The notes below the pieces were generated by a model that saw only the letters and a list, made by a program, of their open reading frames with translations, was not told the origin of the DNA and ran no database searches. Shown here piece by piece: positions 32,747 through 45,800 of a DNA stretch of 64,000 nucleotides. The DNA is from Moringa oleifera (Eukaryota; Streptophyta; Magnoliopsida; Brassicales; Moringaceae), in the NCBI GenBank assembly GCA_021397835.1, contig JAJFZO010000256.1, positions 1,126,001 to 1,190,000 on the forward strand. The letters are read 5' to 3'. Every line of letters begins with the position of its first letter. Position 1 is the stretch's first letter. Both the position numbers and the translations under genes were made by a program.

Positions 32747-35325
32747 TCACTTCTGTTCAACATGTCCATTCGTCTCTTCAACATTTCCATTCGTCTCTTC
32801 ATCATGTCCATTATTGTCATTCACATACCCAGTCTCATGTTTCCCTGCACTGCAAACCAAAGTAAACAAACATGTTTTGTCAGGAGGCCATCGAACAACC
32901 GTAACTCTCTACATGCATAAATGAACACATAATAGTTTCCAATTAAATTTTGGAGCATTGAGGGCAAGAAAGGAAGTTCAAAAGAAATATTATCTGGATC
33001 AAGAGGCATTGTCTCAACAAACCACCAAGCTAAAATACATGAAAAACTCAGAGTCCAATAAGGATAACACCCAGTTATTGTCAATAAGAAAAAGAAAAGG
33101 TTCCTTGAGTAAAATAAGTTGCTGCAACTTATAATGTAAACCCCTCTTTGCTTCCAAATCACCATCTTCCATGCTAAATTGTACTGATTGCGGTCCAAAC
33201 ATCACATGAGTTTGAGCACAGCTCTGTCAGACAGATGATCTAATCCTTCCAAGAAGTTTTAACTTCAAATGAATGATGGGTTTGCACTGTTTGTACAAAA
33301 TAAAAGGAAATTAGGGATGGATTAAGCAGGAAAGGGCCTTGAATCGGGAAATCTATTTCATTCATAGTAAGTTACCCAGAAGGTTATGGAATCAAATCAC
33401 CCACTTAGTACTGATAAGTTGCCAACAAACTTTTTAATGACATGATACTAAAAAGCAATCTTGCAAGTCTTAAGAGAAAAGGAGAACAATCAAAAAATAA
33501 TGTGCAACAGAAACAAGCAATCAAAAAATAATGTGCAACAGATATAATAAGATTCCCTTCTGCTTGAAAACCCTGTCAGGAAAATGCTCATTATGTCACC
33601 TTGGCTATATACAAACTCATAAAGCAATCATGGGTTTCAATCAAATATGCTTTCTAGGGAGGAGGTCAATATCTTAATTACAAATAAAGAGGGGGGGGGG
33701 GGGGGGGGGAAACTACTCCAATCTGAACAAGCCTATAGGGATAGTTAGACAATTCTATCACATCCTATGACTACCAACAGCCAAGATGGCTAATTTTGGA
33801 AAAGAAAGCAACAGTATGGGAGCGAGAAATGGTCTTGATAAACCAAAAGGAGCCAAGACCAACAAGCAAACTTTTGGGGATGTCGGCTTGGGGTGGAAGG
33901 GGGGTGTCGGGATGAGACATCACATGTAAGACCAGCTCCCTGTGTTTCCATGAAACATGAGATCACAAACAATTGTTATAGGAAATGATAAGAATGTTCA
34001 AGAGGGCCTGCCTCAGAAGATTGAAAGCTTAGCCCAGCTCACACCCAAAACAAATGAAAATAGAATTCACATGCCCATACCAGTGCTACATAATCAAAGC
34101 AACTTTATGTGGCAAGGCCAGCAAACTTTTTAAAAAAAACCTCACTGGCACCAAAAGCAACACAAACATAACAAACAAAAACCTAACTTCGGATTCAAAT
34201 CATTCACGGATAAGAAAAGAAAAGAAAATAAGCAATTTAATTGAACAACAACCTCTCTGGACCAGCATCAGTTGCAGAATCACTCTTTCTCCAGCTTCTA
34301 TCAAACCGGTCATCATCTCGCCCATCCCGAAAGCTCCTCTTCCCAAAGGACCCTTCTCCCTTCTCAGCAACAGCATCTTTTATCTTGACAGCCTCAAGCT
34401 TCTCATCGATCTCTTTCCAGTCCTTCCCTTTCTCCGCCAAAACTTCCTCTCTTGGCCTTGCATTCCCAAAGGGATTCACCCCCTTGGGTTTTGCTACTGT
34501 CACCGGCGACTCTGGTTTCTCATTGTTGACAGGCAGGGTCCGTGGCTGCAATACCAGCCTAGGCCTAGCGCCTGAACTCCCTCCGCCAGCCTCCTCCTTC
34601 TTCCTTCCCCAGCTATTGGAATCCACACCACCACCATTAGGTACCTCTCTATTCCTTGATAGGGAATCGAAACTGCCTCTCCTCTCAAACCCCGCACCAA
34701 ATCTACGTACCTCCGTGCTCTTATTGGACACCCAGCTATCGGCTTCGTCAGCTTTCGATTGTGATTCGAAGAACCCACCTCTCTCTCTCCTCTCAAAGCC
34801 ACTCCCCACCGTAGATTTCTTCGCGGCGGCCCAGTTATCAATCTCGTCAGCTCGGGAGTGCGCCGATTCCCTAGATGCGTCCCTATTGAAGCCCCCTTGT
34901 CTCCGCCCCTCATCCGAAACCCTAGAAGAAGAGGACCCCCACCTCGAATTTGAGGAATCATCACTATAGCGGCCGGAGCCGTACGACTTAAAGCCGCCGC
35001 CGAGACGATTGCGGTCAAGCTCCTCGGGAGATCGCTGGCGTGGGCCTGTAGGAAGCACGAGTAGTTCGTCGTGCGTAAGGCGGTCAGGCTGTGCCGCCGG
35101 CTTGGAGGAGCTATAGGCAGAAAACTCAGCAAGGGAAAGGGTCTGGCCCTTGTTCTTTTTCTTAGGCTTGGCGGCGGCGGCTGCTAGCGAAGGAAAGTCG
35201 GCCGAAATATGAGAGTCCTGTTGTGGTTTCTGCTGCTGCTCTTGGAGGAGTTCGGCTTCATTCTCCTCGGAGTCTAGCGCCCAGGCACCAGGCTTGCCCC
35301 ACGGAGATGATACAGTTGTAGCCAT
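32747..35325 (-). CDS. eukaryotic translation initiation factor 4B (plant eIF4B)
   Basis: Exon 1 is 35325-34253 and exon 2 is 32849-32747, giving 391 residues. The N-terminus MATTVSSPWGKPGAWALDSE and the motif DFPSLAAAAAKPKKKNKGQT are typical of plant eIF4B. Then come RLGGGFKSYGSGRYSDD, Arg/Gly/Ser-rich repeats with DxWxxxKK, and PRLVLQPRTLP, KGVNPFGNARPREEVLAEKG and KDWKEIDEKLEAVK. eIF4B binds RNA, eIF4A and PABP and promotes helicase activity in scanning. Most of the protein is intrinsically disordered. Without splicing, the frame would end six codons past 34253 in ERLLFN. The AG|GTTGTT donor and the TTTGCAG acceptor at 32850 join AG+T to Ser and add an acidic tail (GYVNDNNGHDEETNGNVEE) of the expected kind. 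The 1.4-kb intron hides that last exon. From memory the Arabidopsis homologue is At4g38710. Confidence 0.88.
33487..33541. repeat. 24-bp direct repeat in eIF4B intron
   Basis: The word CAATCAAAAAATAATGTGCA plus ACAG occurs at 33487-33510 and again identically at 33518-33541, seven bases apart. Perfect identity points to a recent slippage or unequal exchange event. Confidence 0.9.
33691..33709. repeat. poly(G)19 tract in eIF4B intron
   Basis: Nineteen uninterrupted G on the + strand, hence C19 in the eIF4B pre-mRNA. Such a run in an AT-rich intron is unusual. It is prone to quadruplex formation on the non-transcript strand, and to length errors in sequencing. Confidence 0.9.
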
Positions 35326-35338
35326 TCTTCCTTTTCCT

Positions 35339-35340
<2 letters not shown>

Positions 35341-35369
<29 letters not shown>
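35341..35369. repeat. (TC)n tract in eIF4B 5' leader
   Basis: About 14 TC units on the + strand (GA repeats in the eIF4B sense direction) lie 15-45 bases upstream of the eIF4B start codon. No TATA box is evident. GA/TC repeats near plant start sites are common promoter or leader elements. Confidence 0.8.
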
Positions 35370-35419
35370 AGAGTCTGCCTGGTTTTGGATTGCGTTGGTT
35401 AACAGCGGGGCGGTCGGGT

Positions 35420-37331
35420 TGGGGATTTTTTATAGGAGAAAGGATGGTGATTTGATCGGACGGTGAAAGATGATTGTGGGAGATTCTCTCGGTGGGTGAA
35501 TGTTAGCATCTTGATGAAACGGACGGCTGCAATTTTTTCAGAGACCACTGTTTCCCTTGACAGGGAGGGAAATTGACTCCCATGTTTTTTTAATAATTCT
35601 CTATTTACGGACAAACTTAAAATTTGAAAAAAAAAAAAAAACCTTTTGCTTCCTATTTTAGATTACTTTCATCTTTTAAACACATTTTAAAACAGATAAT
35701 ACATTTTAGAATTAGATTTGTCATAATTTTTAATAAAAATTAATAAATAAAAAATATTTAATAAAATTTTTATAAAATTTTAATTTATTTTAAATTATCA
35801 ATCAAATAACAAATTAAATATTAATTTATTAATTTAAAATAAATTAAATTTAATAAGAAATTAAAAATTAAAAACATTAAAATTGAAGATCTTATAAAAA
35901 AATTTAAGTTCATATCTTACAAAAAGTTTTTAAAATTTTAAAATATTAAAAATATATTTTTTAAATTTATATGTCAAAATTTTTTAAAAAATTTTAAAAA
36001 TAAAATCTTATCTTAAAATTTTGAAAATTTAAAGTATTAAAAACATATATTTTTAAATTTATATGACAAAATTTTAAAAAATTTATAAAAATAAAATCTT
36101 ATCTTAAAATTTTAAAATGAAATGAAAATTTTATAAATTATTTTAAAATAAAATAAAAATATTTTTATTTTTTATATTTATTTAAATTAAATTTATAAGA
36201 TGATGATTTAATTAATAATATAAGATAAACACTAAGATTTTTTTTAATTTAAAATAGTTTTATAATTTAATATATTAATAAAAAACAAATAAAGATTTTA
36301 ATAGTTCATTTTCCATCGCTTGATTTATTTTTTTTTTAATTCAAAACAATTCAAATCTCAATGTTAGCATACGTTTTAAGAAAAGTAATGAATTTGAATG
36401 GCAATCTGCTCGATCTGTCTTACACTAATACCTGTTTATCTTTTATTTATAAAAATATAAATTAAAATTAAAAATTAAAAACATTATCTATTAATCTTTT
36501 ATAGAGGGATTTGCTATGATAAAATCCTCCTTAATTTAAAGAAAGGGAAAAGTAGAATCCAAATAGCAAAACAGTAAGATCTTTAGCCTTTTAGAACCAG
36601 ACTGTCCAAATAGCAAAACATTAAGATCGTTGGCCTTCCAGAACCAGACTGTCAGATCTGGTTCTAATGGGTGACCAGATTTTGTAGTCAATGAGACATT
36701 TCTTCCATTACTACTAAATTAAAGTAAGGCAGCAGAAGTTCTAACCTTGCAGTTATGATAAAACAACAAGGTTTTACAGCTCAGCAGAGTGGATGCCTGC
36801 AAGCTTTTTGTAATTGCAAAACTCCTGCTGGAAAAAGGCAGTAAGACAAGTTATGCATGTAAAGCACGCAGCTTGATTTTCTCTGAATCTGAAGGAGATA
36901 CACACCGAAAGTAGTTTAATAGCTTGCGGTAAGAGAACTCAAAAAAGAATGAACCCAGGAGAAGGAATGAATCAAGAATCAACAGAACTTGAAAATGGCA
37001 AAATGTCACAATGAATTATCGAATGAAAACCCTAAGTTTCTTATTTACAACTAGAAAAATATCATGGAACGTCATCAGACCTGTGATGAAATCACTCAAC
37101 TGGTCTTCATGCTATGTTGTAATTGCCAGCCTGAGCTCTGAATTATGCAAGGATCCGAGTCCAGCATGACATGGTTCTGGTTTTGTGCTTGGCAATGGAA
37201 GGTATGGCACAAATGACCTTTCCAACTGCTTATTTACACCCCAGAATTTTCCCACAAACACGGGGAGATTTTCTTACTTGGTAAACACTACCCGGAACAT
37301 TTTCTCTTTAAATTCACCCTTGAGAGAAAAT
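35420..37331. other. spacer between eIF4B and the NIPA-type gene
   Basis: About 35,620-36,330 is extremely AT-rich, with poly-A and TTTAAAATTT runs. About 36,650-37,331 is ordinary sequence, probably including the 3' UTR of the NIPA-type gene. No gene was seen. Confidence 0.4.
36559..36652. repeat. 47-bp tandem duplication followed by inverted arm
   Basis: Units 36559-36605 and 36606-36652 both run from CCAAATAGCAAAACA to TAGAACCAGACTGT or CAGAACCAGACTGT, with about 6 differences. The next bases (CAGATCTGGTTCT) can pair with AGAACCAGA of the second unit, forming a short hairpin of about 9 bp. Confidence 0.85.
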
Positions 37332-40300
37332 TCACGGCTCTTCATAGTCAGAATCGTGTAGAGGTAGTAAATGCTCGTCTTCGACGTTCTTCATGGAATC
37401 TCCGCTGGCATACCATGACATTGTCCCTGGAAGGAAATTCAAAATTGCTATTATAGGCATCTAAAGCAAGGGTTAGCACCATGATGAAGACTGAAACAGA
37501 TAATTAACCCAACTTATTGAGAACATTAACAAGTAATCAAACTATGAAGCACCAATCAGAAAGTAATTTAGAAGTTAGAGAGTTTGTGTCAGGCATTGAT
37601 CATATTGAAGACAGATCCAGAAGCATCTCAACGAAATACTACTTGAAGAACATGTTGCGAAGTCTAGAATATAGCTATGGGGCAAATAACAAAGGCACCA
37701 AGCTGATATTTCTTATATCGAATGACCTCAGAAGATGGATAAGGAACAGAAATATTAATAGAAGAGTGAAGGTGTTGGCTTAGTAAAGAGGACCTAAATA
37801 AGATCAAAGACAGACCACCTGGCAGACAGCATATCGAAACTATACAACTGAATCACATCATGCAGCTCCTTGGAGTGGCAGCCAAAGTTGCATAATCCAA
37901 ATATGTCATGGGCAACATTAACCAGAACCTGAACCCAGACCAAGATGTCCTTCGGGGGAGAGGGGGTGGTAATGATGCAATGATTACCTGGTTGAGAAGC
38001 TTGTTCCTGTTCTTTTGTTGCATGAAGTATGATTGTCCCTGAAAGCACGGTAATGAATCCACAAATTTCAGAGGCTATACTGCTTATATCTTGGCCTGAC
38101 CAATCCTGGAGAAAATATCAAATGAAATGAAAGGTTGACTCATTTGATCCAGGTGATAACTGTAGAAACATAGGACTACAATGGACCACAAACGAACCCA
38201 GAAGAGGATGAAGTTTTTTACCTTGAACATTATTGCACTAGCAATGATAGTAAGGGTTGTAAACATCACATAATATACAGGAGAAACGATTGCTGCATTG
38301 AATGTATCCAGCGCCTGGAACCAAGCATGGCATAAACATTAGGCTACAAGACAATGGAAATCAGCTATTGTTGTCAAATGCTATACAAACTTCTAGAAGT
38401 TATGCAACGATTTAAAAAGTTCAACACTGGTTGATAGAGCAGCTTGATTTTAGCGCCGTGAAAAGGAAACGATCCAAGAATCTAATGCTTCTTTGATAAA
38501 GTAGCATCTTCAAGCAAATAATTGAAGCTGCTTGTTTATGCACTGATTTCAATGAGCAACCATCATAAAAAATGTACAATTCATGCAGAGTTACTTTCAA
38601 GAATCCTCATCCAAATGGGACAGTCATTACTAAGGCATGATAATGGCCCTATCTTCCTGCGCAGGTTGGAACTTTCTTACCACCTAGATACCCCAAAGCA
38701 AGCTGATCTTTAGGCCAAAGTAGGACATTGACCCTCTCATTTGAATGAAACAAGTTGCCAGCTTGTCCATTCTTTTCATAGAAGTAGGACTTTATCCAAG
38801 ATAATGTTTTCTGACTCAACTGAAGGAACTATATTTACTGATCATTATTTTAAAATCTTTTAAGTAGGCAGTTCAATAACACCATCTCACCTTGTTTAGG
38901 TAATTTAGCTGCGTAATGACACAAATTGCTGCAACTGTAATAAAAAACCAAGTCTGAGGATATGCTATCTGGCTTATCCCCTCTAGTGTAAGCTTTATTG
39001 CAATTCCAATGGCCTTTATGCTCACAACCTGGATAAAACCATAAGACATGTTTTATGGGCAAAATTTCCAACATAGTTAAGCACAAAAGATTAACAGACA
39101 AGCATGGAAAAAAGTACCAATAACTTAAGGAAGTCTACTTACTGTAAGTGAGCCCATTAAAGAGCATATACCCAAGTAAACCAGTATGTTTGTCTGCCCA
39201 TGGCGAGGTTCAAAGTGCAGAATCAAAGCTAACACTATGGAAAGGCTAGCTGCTACATAGATTAGAAAGGCTGCAAATAGAATGAAGAGAACAAAAACAA
39301 TTAAGTAATTATCAAGACAATGAACATCATTTAGTAATATAAGTTTTGAATAAAAAGATAAGGAAAAAACCTGGATGAGTTGCCAGAGTCCAGATTTCTT
39401 CTACAGAATTTGGCGTATGCTCTTGAGGTGCATGGATAACGATCACCACCGATCCCACAATGCAGGACACACATCCCACAACACCCATTTTCTGCAGTCT
39501 TTCATTCAACATGAAGTGTGCCAAAACCGCACTACTCAAAATAAGCAAACATGCTAGTTAAAAGTGGGCATTATCTATCAGACTTAATTGACCAAAAGTT
39601 ATCGCTAATTACAAAAGCTTGGAGATGTTTGTATACCTGATAATTATACTTAGTGCACCAAGGGGGGTCACCAGAACAGCAGGAGCATAAACATAGGCCA
39701 CAAAATTTGCAACCTCCCCAACAATCACTATTTGTGCAAAAGTTACAAAAAAAAAAAAAAGTGCTTGGTAATGGCTATCACCCAACAATTATTTTGTTTG
39801 GAGAGAGAGAGGAAAAGCATCTTGCATTAATATTGCTTGACTTACTTGTCACCATTCCTGCCCACCATAGAGGCTCTAGTAAATACGTATAACCTCCAAC
39901 TCCTACATTATTCAATTGGGAAAGAAGAAAAAGACCAAAGTCAATTATACCAACCAAATCAGTAATGTATGAACTTGACATTGAGTTCCTTTGCCAGACA
40001 GCTTGTTGACAAGTACTTCACAATAAAAAGACATAAATACATGGGAAGAACTTTCATTTCTTTAGAAGCATCAAACTTATAATAATTTTACTTAATACGT
40101 GCATAACTCAAATCCAACTGCAACAGAGTAGTAACTTTTCAGTCAGTTATGTTTAACACAAGTATGAGATTCTAATTATGGGACTTTCTTTAAAGAACAA
40201 AGTTATATAAATCATAGATTTACAAGCAAATTTATTGCTTTTGAGATGCAATATCTCAACACCATTTCAGATTTCCAGTACCTACTGTTTGCAATCTTGC

Positions 40301-42456
40301 TCAATTCAAGTTTAAAGAATTGTACGACTCTTGCATTTTCTATCATGTTTAGATAAAACCAAGTACTTGGAAGTTTCAACATAGCACAATTTATTTTTCT
40401 GTTATTATTTCGATGAGTACATAGAATCATGTTTCTTCTACATTTCACACTGGAGCCATCCCCAAGGAAAATACAAAGATCAAGGAACACCCGTTGCCAA
40501 AGCAAAATCATGTCAAAGTTGCACCATGATCCCCCCGAGGAGGAAAGATTGAACGAAGTTAGCAACCACATCAAGAAGTGGACATGGCATATCAATCAAG
40601 AAAACCAGTTAGGTGTAAAAGAAGAAAATTTACCAGGGGAATTCATTTCAAGCCAGCATTTTAAAATTCTCTCCCCCCAAATATCTCATTTGGGTGGATC
40701 ACATTGAGTATTATATGAGGGGGAAGTGAGGACCAAACCCTGAAAATAAAAGAAAGTCTCTTCACTCTCATCTCTCTTTCCTCGTGCCTCACCTCTTCTC
40801 TTTCTCTCTCTATAACTTCCACATCAGCCCCCTCTCCTTCCACCTTTACCTCCACCTCCAGCCATAACAACAGCCGGATCTTACCACTCTCCTGTCTCCT
40901 TCTCTGAGGATGTACACATCACCCAATTTACCTCTCTCCCACTGACTATCTCTCTCTTCTCTACCTTTATGTTTTTCTCTCTACCTCTCTCCTCTCAGAC
41001 CTGCACCCACCTCAATGATTCAAAGATCACAGCATCAACATCCTTGCTCCATTCATGTTGGCATTGATTCATTGAAGTTAGACTACAGTGTAGGATGAGG
41101 ATAGGAGTTCAGATGGCATAATAGGCGTCCATACTTGACAAGTGGTGCGGGGGGTAGATTCTGAAGCCAATAACCAATAATCTACTTGGCAGTGGAGTGA
41201 TGATTATAGAAAATTGTTTGCTGCTAGTGATAAATTTGTTTTTAGAAGATACACTTTTATAGACAAAAATGGGTTCTTTTTAAAATTTATTTCTAATAAA
41301 AGCACTTATAATTGCTTCCTAAAGAATGACATTAATTTGTTTGTTGTTGATCAAGTATAATTCTCTTTTGGAGTAGTGATTCAATTTTCAAAGGAAACTC
41401 TGATTCAACAACCAACACATAATCTTGATAAATTCTTTTTTTTTTTTTTTTTGTGAAAATGATGATCTTGACAAATTCTAGGAACTCAATCTCCCACATT
41501 TTCAATCCCATCCATTTGAAAATTCTCAAATTTCACAAATAATTGCTTGGACACAATTCTAATGACAAGAACAAGAAATTTCATGAATTTTCTGATTTTG
41601 TGCAAAGTTCCTAACAGTCTTTGCCTCAATTTGGCAGCTGTCAGACTTATGGAATACCTAGTCCAGAGAAAAATTAGACACATGATAGGAAGAGCTGTGA
41701 TAGACAATCCTAATTTTTCATGCAACATCATCCACATAAATTATACCAGCTCTCATAGCCCTACTGAAGACATAGTAGGGTGGGCCTTAGTTCATAATTC
41801 AGATGCCTAAGCACATCAGATTTGTGTAGGGAGATCCAACTCTCAAGACAAACTCCCTGTACAACCTCCATCAAACTGTGAATCTGTACCATTTAAGAAA
41901 CATCTTTCATTTCAGAGAAGGGGATATTAGAACCATTGCTATTTAGTGTCTAAAATACTCGTAAATATCTATCAGACAGTTAAACTCACACTTAGTATTC
42001 ACTATGCACTTACTTCTTACTCTAATTTGCACCCCCATCTGAGATTGATATCCCAATTAAACCAAAACTCCCACTTTGTTTTCTACTTCAGTACAATGAA
42101 AAATTCAAGTCTTGCATCTCAAACAATTGAAAAATAATTGTCAAATTCAATGCAAGAAGAAGATGGTCATAGCATTAAAATTGATTCACTTCAACCGATC
42201 CAAATTATTAAAATCAAATCGGAACCACTGAATTAAGCAAGAAAATACACAATCATCAATTCCTAGACTTTATATGCATATATATATATATATATATATA
42301 TATGTAAAGTAATCTCGAAGATTTTGACAAACCTGCTCGAGTACCGGCTGCACCAGCTCGTTTGAGCCCTTTCTTCTTCAGTATGAAACTCGAACCTATG
42401 AACGCGCTCGACGCTACTGCTAATATCAACCCCTTCAAATTATCGGATGATCCCAT
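37332..42456 (-). CDS. NIPA-type (DUF803) magnesium transporter
   Basis: Nine exons: 42456-42333, 39902-39846, 39727-39637, 39531-39371, 39270-39143, 39028-38891, 38314-38222, 38105-37988 and 37426-37332. They join in phase to 334 residues. The protein is a polytopic membrane protein with about nine hydrophobic helices. It starts [20 protein letters not shown] and [12 protein letters not shown], then [36 protein letters not shown] and [16 protein letters not shown], with a polar tail ending in [16 protein letters not shown]. This matches the NIPA/DUF803 family, which transports Mg2+ in animals. Plant members are annotated as probable Mg transporters of endosomes or plasma membrane. Exon 9 (31 codons) and exon 2 (57 bp) are small. 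Intron 1 is about 2.4 kb and contains a long pyrimidine-rich + strand stretch (about 40,750-41,000). From memory the Arabidopsis counterparts are At4g38730 and At2g21120. Confidence 0.92.
42278..42302. repeat. (AT)n microsatellite in NIPA intron 1
   Basis: About 12 AT units lie about 30 bases inside the intron from the exon 1 donor at 42332. Confidence 0.9.
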
Positions 42457-42540
42457 GCCTCTCTCTCCTTATCTCTACTTTCCCTCTCTACAATATGCTA
42501 AAAGCAGGCGTACAATACACGTATTGAATCGAAATTCAGG

Positions 42541-42891
42541 TTAGTCTCTCGCAAGTCTATAACCAGAGGCTATCTGGATTCTTGCTCTATTTTCTATCGA
42601 CTGCTCACTCAAACGATTGCGATCCTTCCCGCCAAATGAGGGCAAGGATTCTGTCATAACATAACGAAATCCGAAGAGAACAGCACAGATGGTGGTCGCT
42701 GCAACGCAGCGTTTCAAGAGTTCTGAAAATTGTGGTCTTTGTAGAGTTTTCAAAATTGTAGAGCTCCAGAGAGAGACAGAGGGAGGGAGATCTAAACCCC
42801 TCTCGAGATGACAACTCATTAAGTCCGTCGTCTTGTCGGAAATTTCCAAATTTTCTTGTGTGGGAAAATGATGACTGCTACTGCTGGCCAT
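42541..42891 (-). CDS. 116-codon open frame directly upstream of the NIPA-type gene
   Basis: ATG-to-stop frame of 116 residues: MASSSSHHFPTQENLEISDK, a middle part SLWSSTILKTLQRPQFSELL, then a possible membrane segment (CVAATTICAVLFGFRYVM) and a basic tail. It ends only 84 bases before the NIPA start codon on the same strand. It could be a small independent gene, an upstream open frame in the NIPA leader, or chance. I do not recognise a family. The hydrophobic segment and moderate codon composition make it better than most open frames of its length here. Confidence 0.3.
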   Translation of the reverse strand: MASSSSHHFPTQENLEISDKTTDLMSCHLERGLDLPPSVSLWSSTILKTLQRPQFSELLKRCVAATTICAVLFGFRYVMTESLPSFGGKDRNRLSEQSIENRARIQIASGYRLARD

Positions 42892-42899
42892 GGGCGGCA

Positions 42900-45800
42900 G
42901 TGATCTCCTGCTCTCTGAATTCTATTCCTAAGCTGCAACCGGTTTTAGAGTTGTCGATTTAATCAGTAGGTGGGTCACAATTTTCACTTTGCTTCTACGT
43001 TGACTGGAATCACGTTCAATGTTAGGTTGGCTACTTGGCGTGGCCTACGTCACATTGCCTTGTGATTTTTTGTTTTTGTGGTCAGCACCGGTCTTCACGC
43101 GGATTCGATTCGTCGGGTTTATATTCTAGAATGTCAAAAATGCCCTTCCTAGAGCCTCCGGAATAGTCACCTTCAGAAAGTCATGGGTGGGCATTATGGT
43201 AACTAAAAGTGGCATTCTCCATCGCCAGGTGGATGCCAGATTTGCTTGTCTGAAGTACTTCTCTGTCCCGTCATCTCATTTTCCTTTCACATTTTGCTTT
43301 CCGGGAAAATAGAAAACAAAATTTTCTCATTAACTGCAAAATCTTATTTGTTCTATTCAATCAGGAGTGCTAATGCTAGGTAATCATGTTAAGCAGCTTG
43401 TCATCACAGTAGTGATAGTTTTCCTATGAATTTAGTGAGTGGATTATTCTACAGTATTCCCATAAAAATATGAAACTTTTATTAATTTAATAGATATTAA
43501 AATTTCTAAATAAAAATTACATAAAATTCTAATATTTATTTTCTATTATCAAATAAATTTAACATTCAAAAAAAATTAATCCATCAATTTAAATTAAATT
43601 AAAATTTATTAATTTATTTAAATTATTTTATATAATACATTTTAATTTAAAATTTTGATATTCAAACTGTAATCATAAAAAATTAAAATTTATTAAGTAT
43701 TAAAAATTTTTAGAAAACATTTACATTATGAAAAATTCAACATCTCCTATCTTTGTCCACCTTATCCTTATCAGAGCTTTGATTTTCAGGACAAAACAAG
43801 ACAGCTGTGGACTTAACCATTTAAATAATAATAATAAGAGATCAATCATTAAAATATAAATTAAAATTTATTAACTTTAAAATTTAGAAAATTAAATAAA
43901 AATCTCACAAGATTCTGATATTTATTTTATATTATTAATTAATTTTTTATAAAAATAAACAAATCAAATATAAATTTTTAATTTAATTTAAATCAATTTT
44001 AACTTAAATTATGAAAAAATAAAATTATTTTAACATACTTCAAAAATAATTTAAATAAATATTTATTTTATTCAGATTCATTTTTTAATTTAAATAATTT
44101 TTATAAAATTTTTATTTTGTAAATTTTAAAATTTTTAACATTATAAATTTTAAAAATATATTTTGAATACTCAAAAAATTATATCAATAACTTCAAATAT
44201 TTTTAAATATAATTTTTAAAAATTAATTTAAAATATGAATATTTTATTTTTATAAAAATTAATTTAAAATTAATATTTAATTTATCCCTTTTAAAATATA
44301 AAAATTTAATTAATAACATAAAGTAAACATCAAAATTTTATAATCTTTTACTTTAAAAAATTAAAATAAATTATTTTAAAAATAAATCTATTTGTAAGTA
44401 AATTTTTTTATAAATTAAAAAAAAATAAAACAACTATATACATATGTGAAATATTTTATCAATAAAAATATCATAAATTTTTTTACTCTAATAAAACTTC
44501 TTACTACACTATAAGGGTGTTTAAAAAATTAATAAATCATGAAAATCGATCAAATCAATATGCACTAAATTAAACCATGCAATTTTTCAAAATAAGGATT
44601 TGAAATGGTTTAATTTTTTAAAAAACATGAACGATTTGATTTAAAACCAAATGCATTTATTTAATAAACATTCATAATTTTTTATTAATTTTTTATTATT
44701 TATCACTTTTTGAAATATTAAACCAAAACTCCAGTAATTTTTATTCAAAATCTTTTTATTTCACAAATTTTTAAGTCAATGTTCTTATTGGTTTGTGTAG
44801 GTTTTGATTTTAAATATCTAAATTAATATTTTAATTTATTTATATAAACTTTGATAAACTTTAAACTTTAAAATTAATTATGATTAATATTTAAATTTTT
44901 TAAATTTATAATAAAATAATATTACTTGATAATTAATATTTATATTCATAAACTAAATAGTAACAAATTGCATCTCATTTTGTAGTACAATTTGATTTAA
45001 TTTATATCATTTAAATCAAATTATATGATTAAAAATAATCATCAAATCAAATCATATGATTAAAAAATATCATAAAATCGTATCAATAGTTTGATTCACT
45101 AAAAAAAATATAAAGCCACCAAACCCAAACACCCCTACTAAGCTACCATTACAGACCCCTACAGGAACCTTCCATTAGGCCTCTAATGCTAAAAGAATAA
45201 TTGCTTTTGGGCTCTAGACCCAAGAAATAAAAGAACAGAAACTGGGCTCAAGGAGTTCAAACTGGGCTTAGGATTATGATCCCGGAGTAGCCTGTTGAGG
45301 GCTCCACTCTCTGACCAGAGTATCGACTCACAGGCCCAAGCTCCTGAGATCCTCCAACCGACAATAACAGCCCAGCCCCCGCAAAGAACTAAAAGAACCA
45401 AACAGAGACAACAAAGAAAAAGAAAGAAAAATCACAGCCTTTTCTTTTCCCTCTGAAAAATGGTGAGATCCAAAAGTCCAGGAGAGTTTGATGCATGATT
45501 AAAAAATGTTGCAAAAATTTCCTCCTTCATATCTAAGGAGTGACTGTGAGTGGATCAGATCAGATATTCATCAAAGCCTGCCTTGGATTTTACCAATGGA
45601 CCACAATCAAATTTATCACAGGGTACTACTACCGTGGGTCACTCTCAAATAAAAGGTGACATTTATGTTAATCTTTATCTTCTTCTTCTTGTCCGTACTC
45701 CTTCACTCAATATCCATTCCCCATGAAAGATCCATCCAACAGAAAAATCAAACTTTCTTCGGATCATTTTCTACTCAGATTGTCCCATAGAAAATCACAC

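Noticed and set aside
34241..34969. 242-codon + strand frame opposite eIF4B
   Set aside because: Antisense shadow of a Gly/Arg/Ser-rich coding exon. The minus-strand protein has clear family motifs.
45189..45401. 70-codon minus-strand frame in the spacer near cyclophilin
   Set aside because: No domain, no splice or promoter context. Low-complexity hydrophobic composition only.
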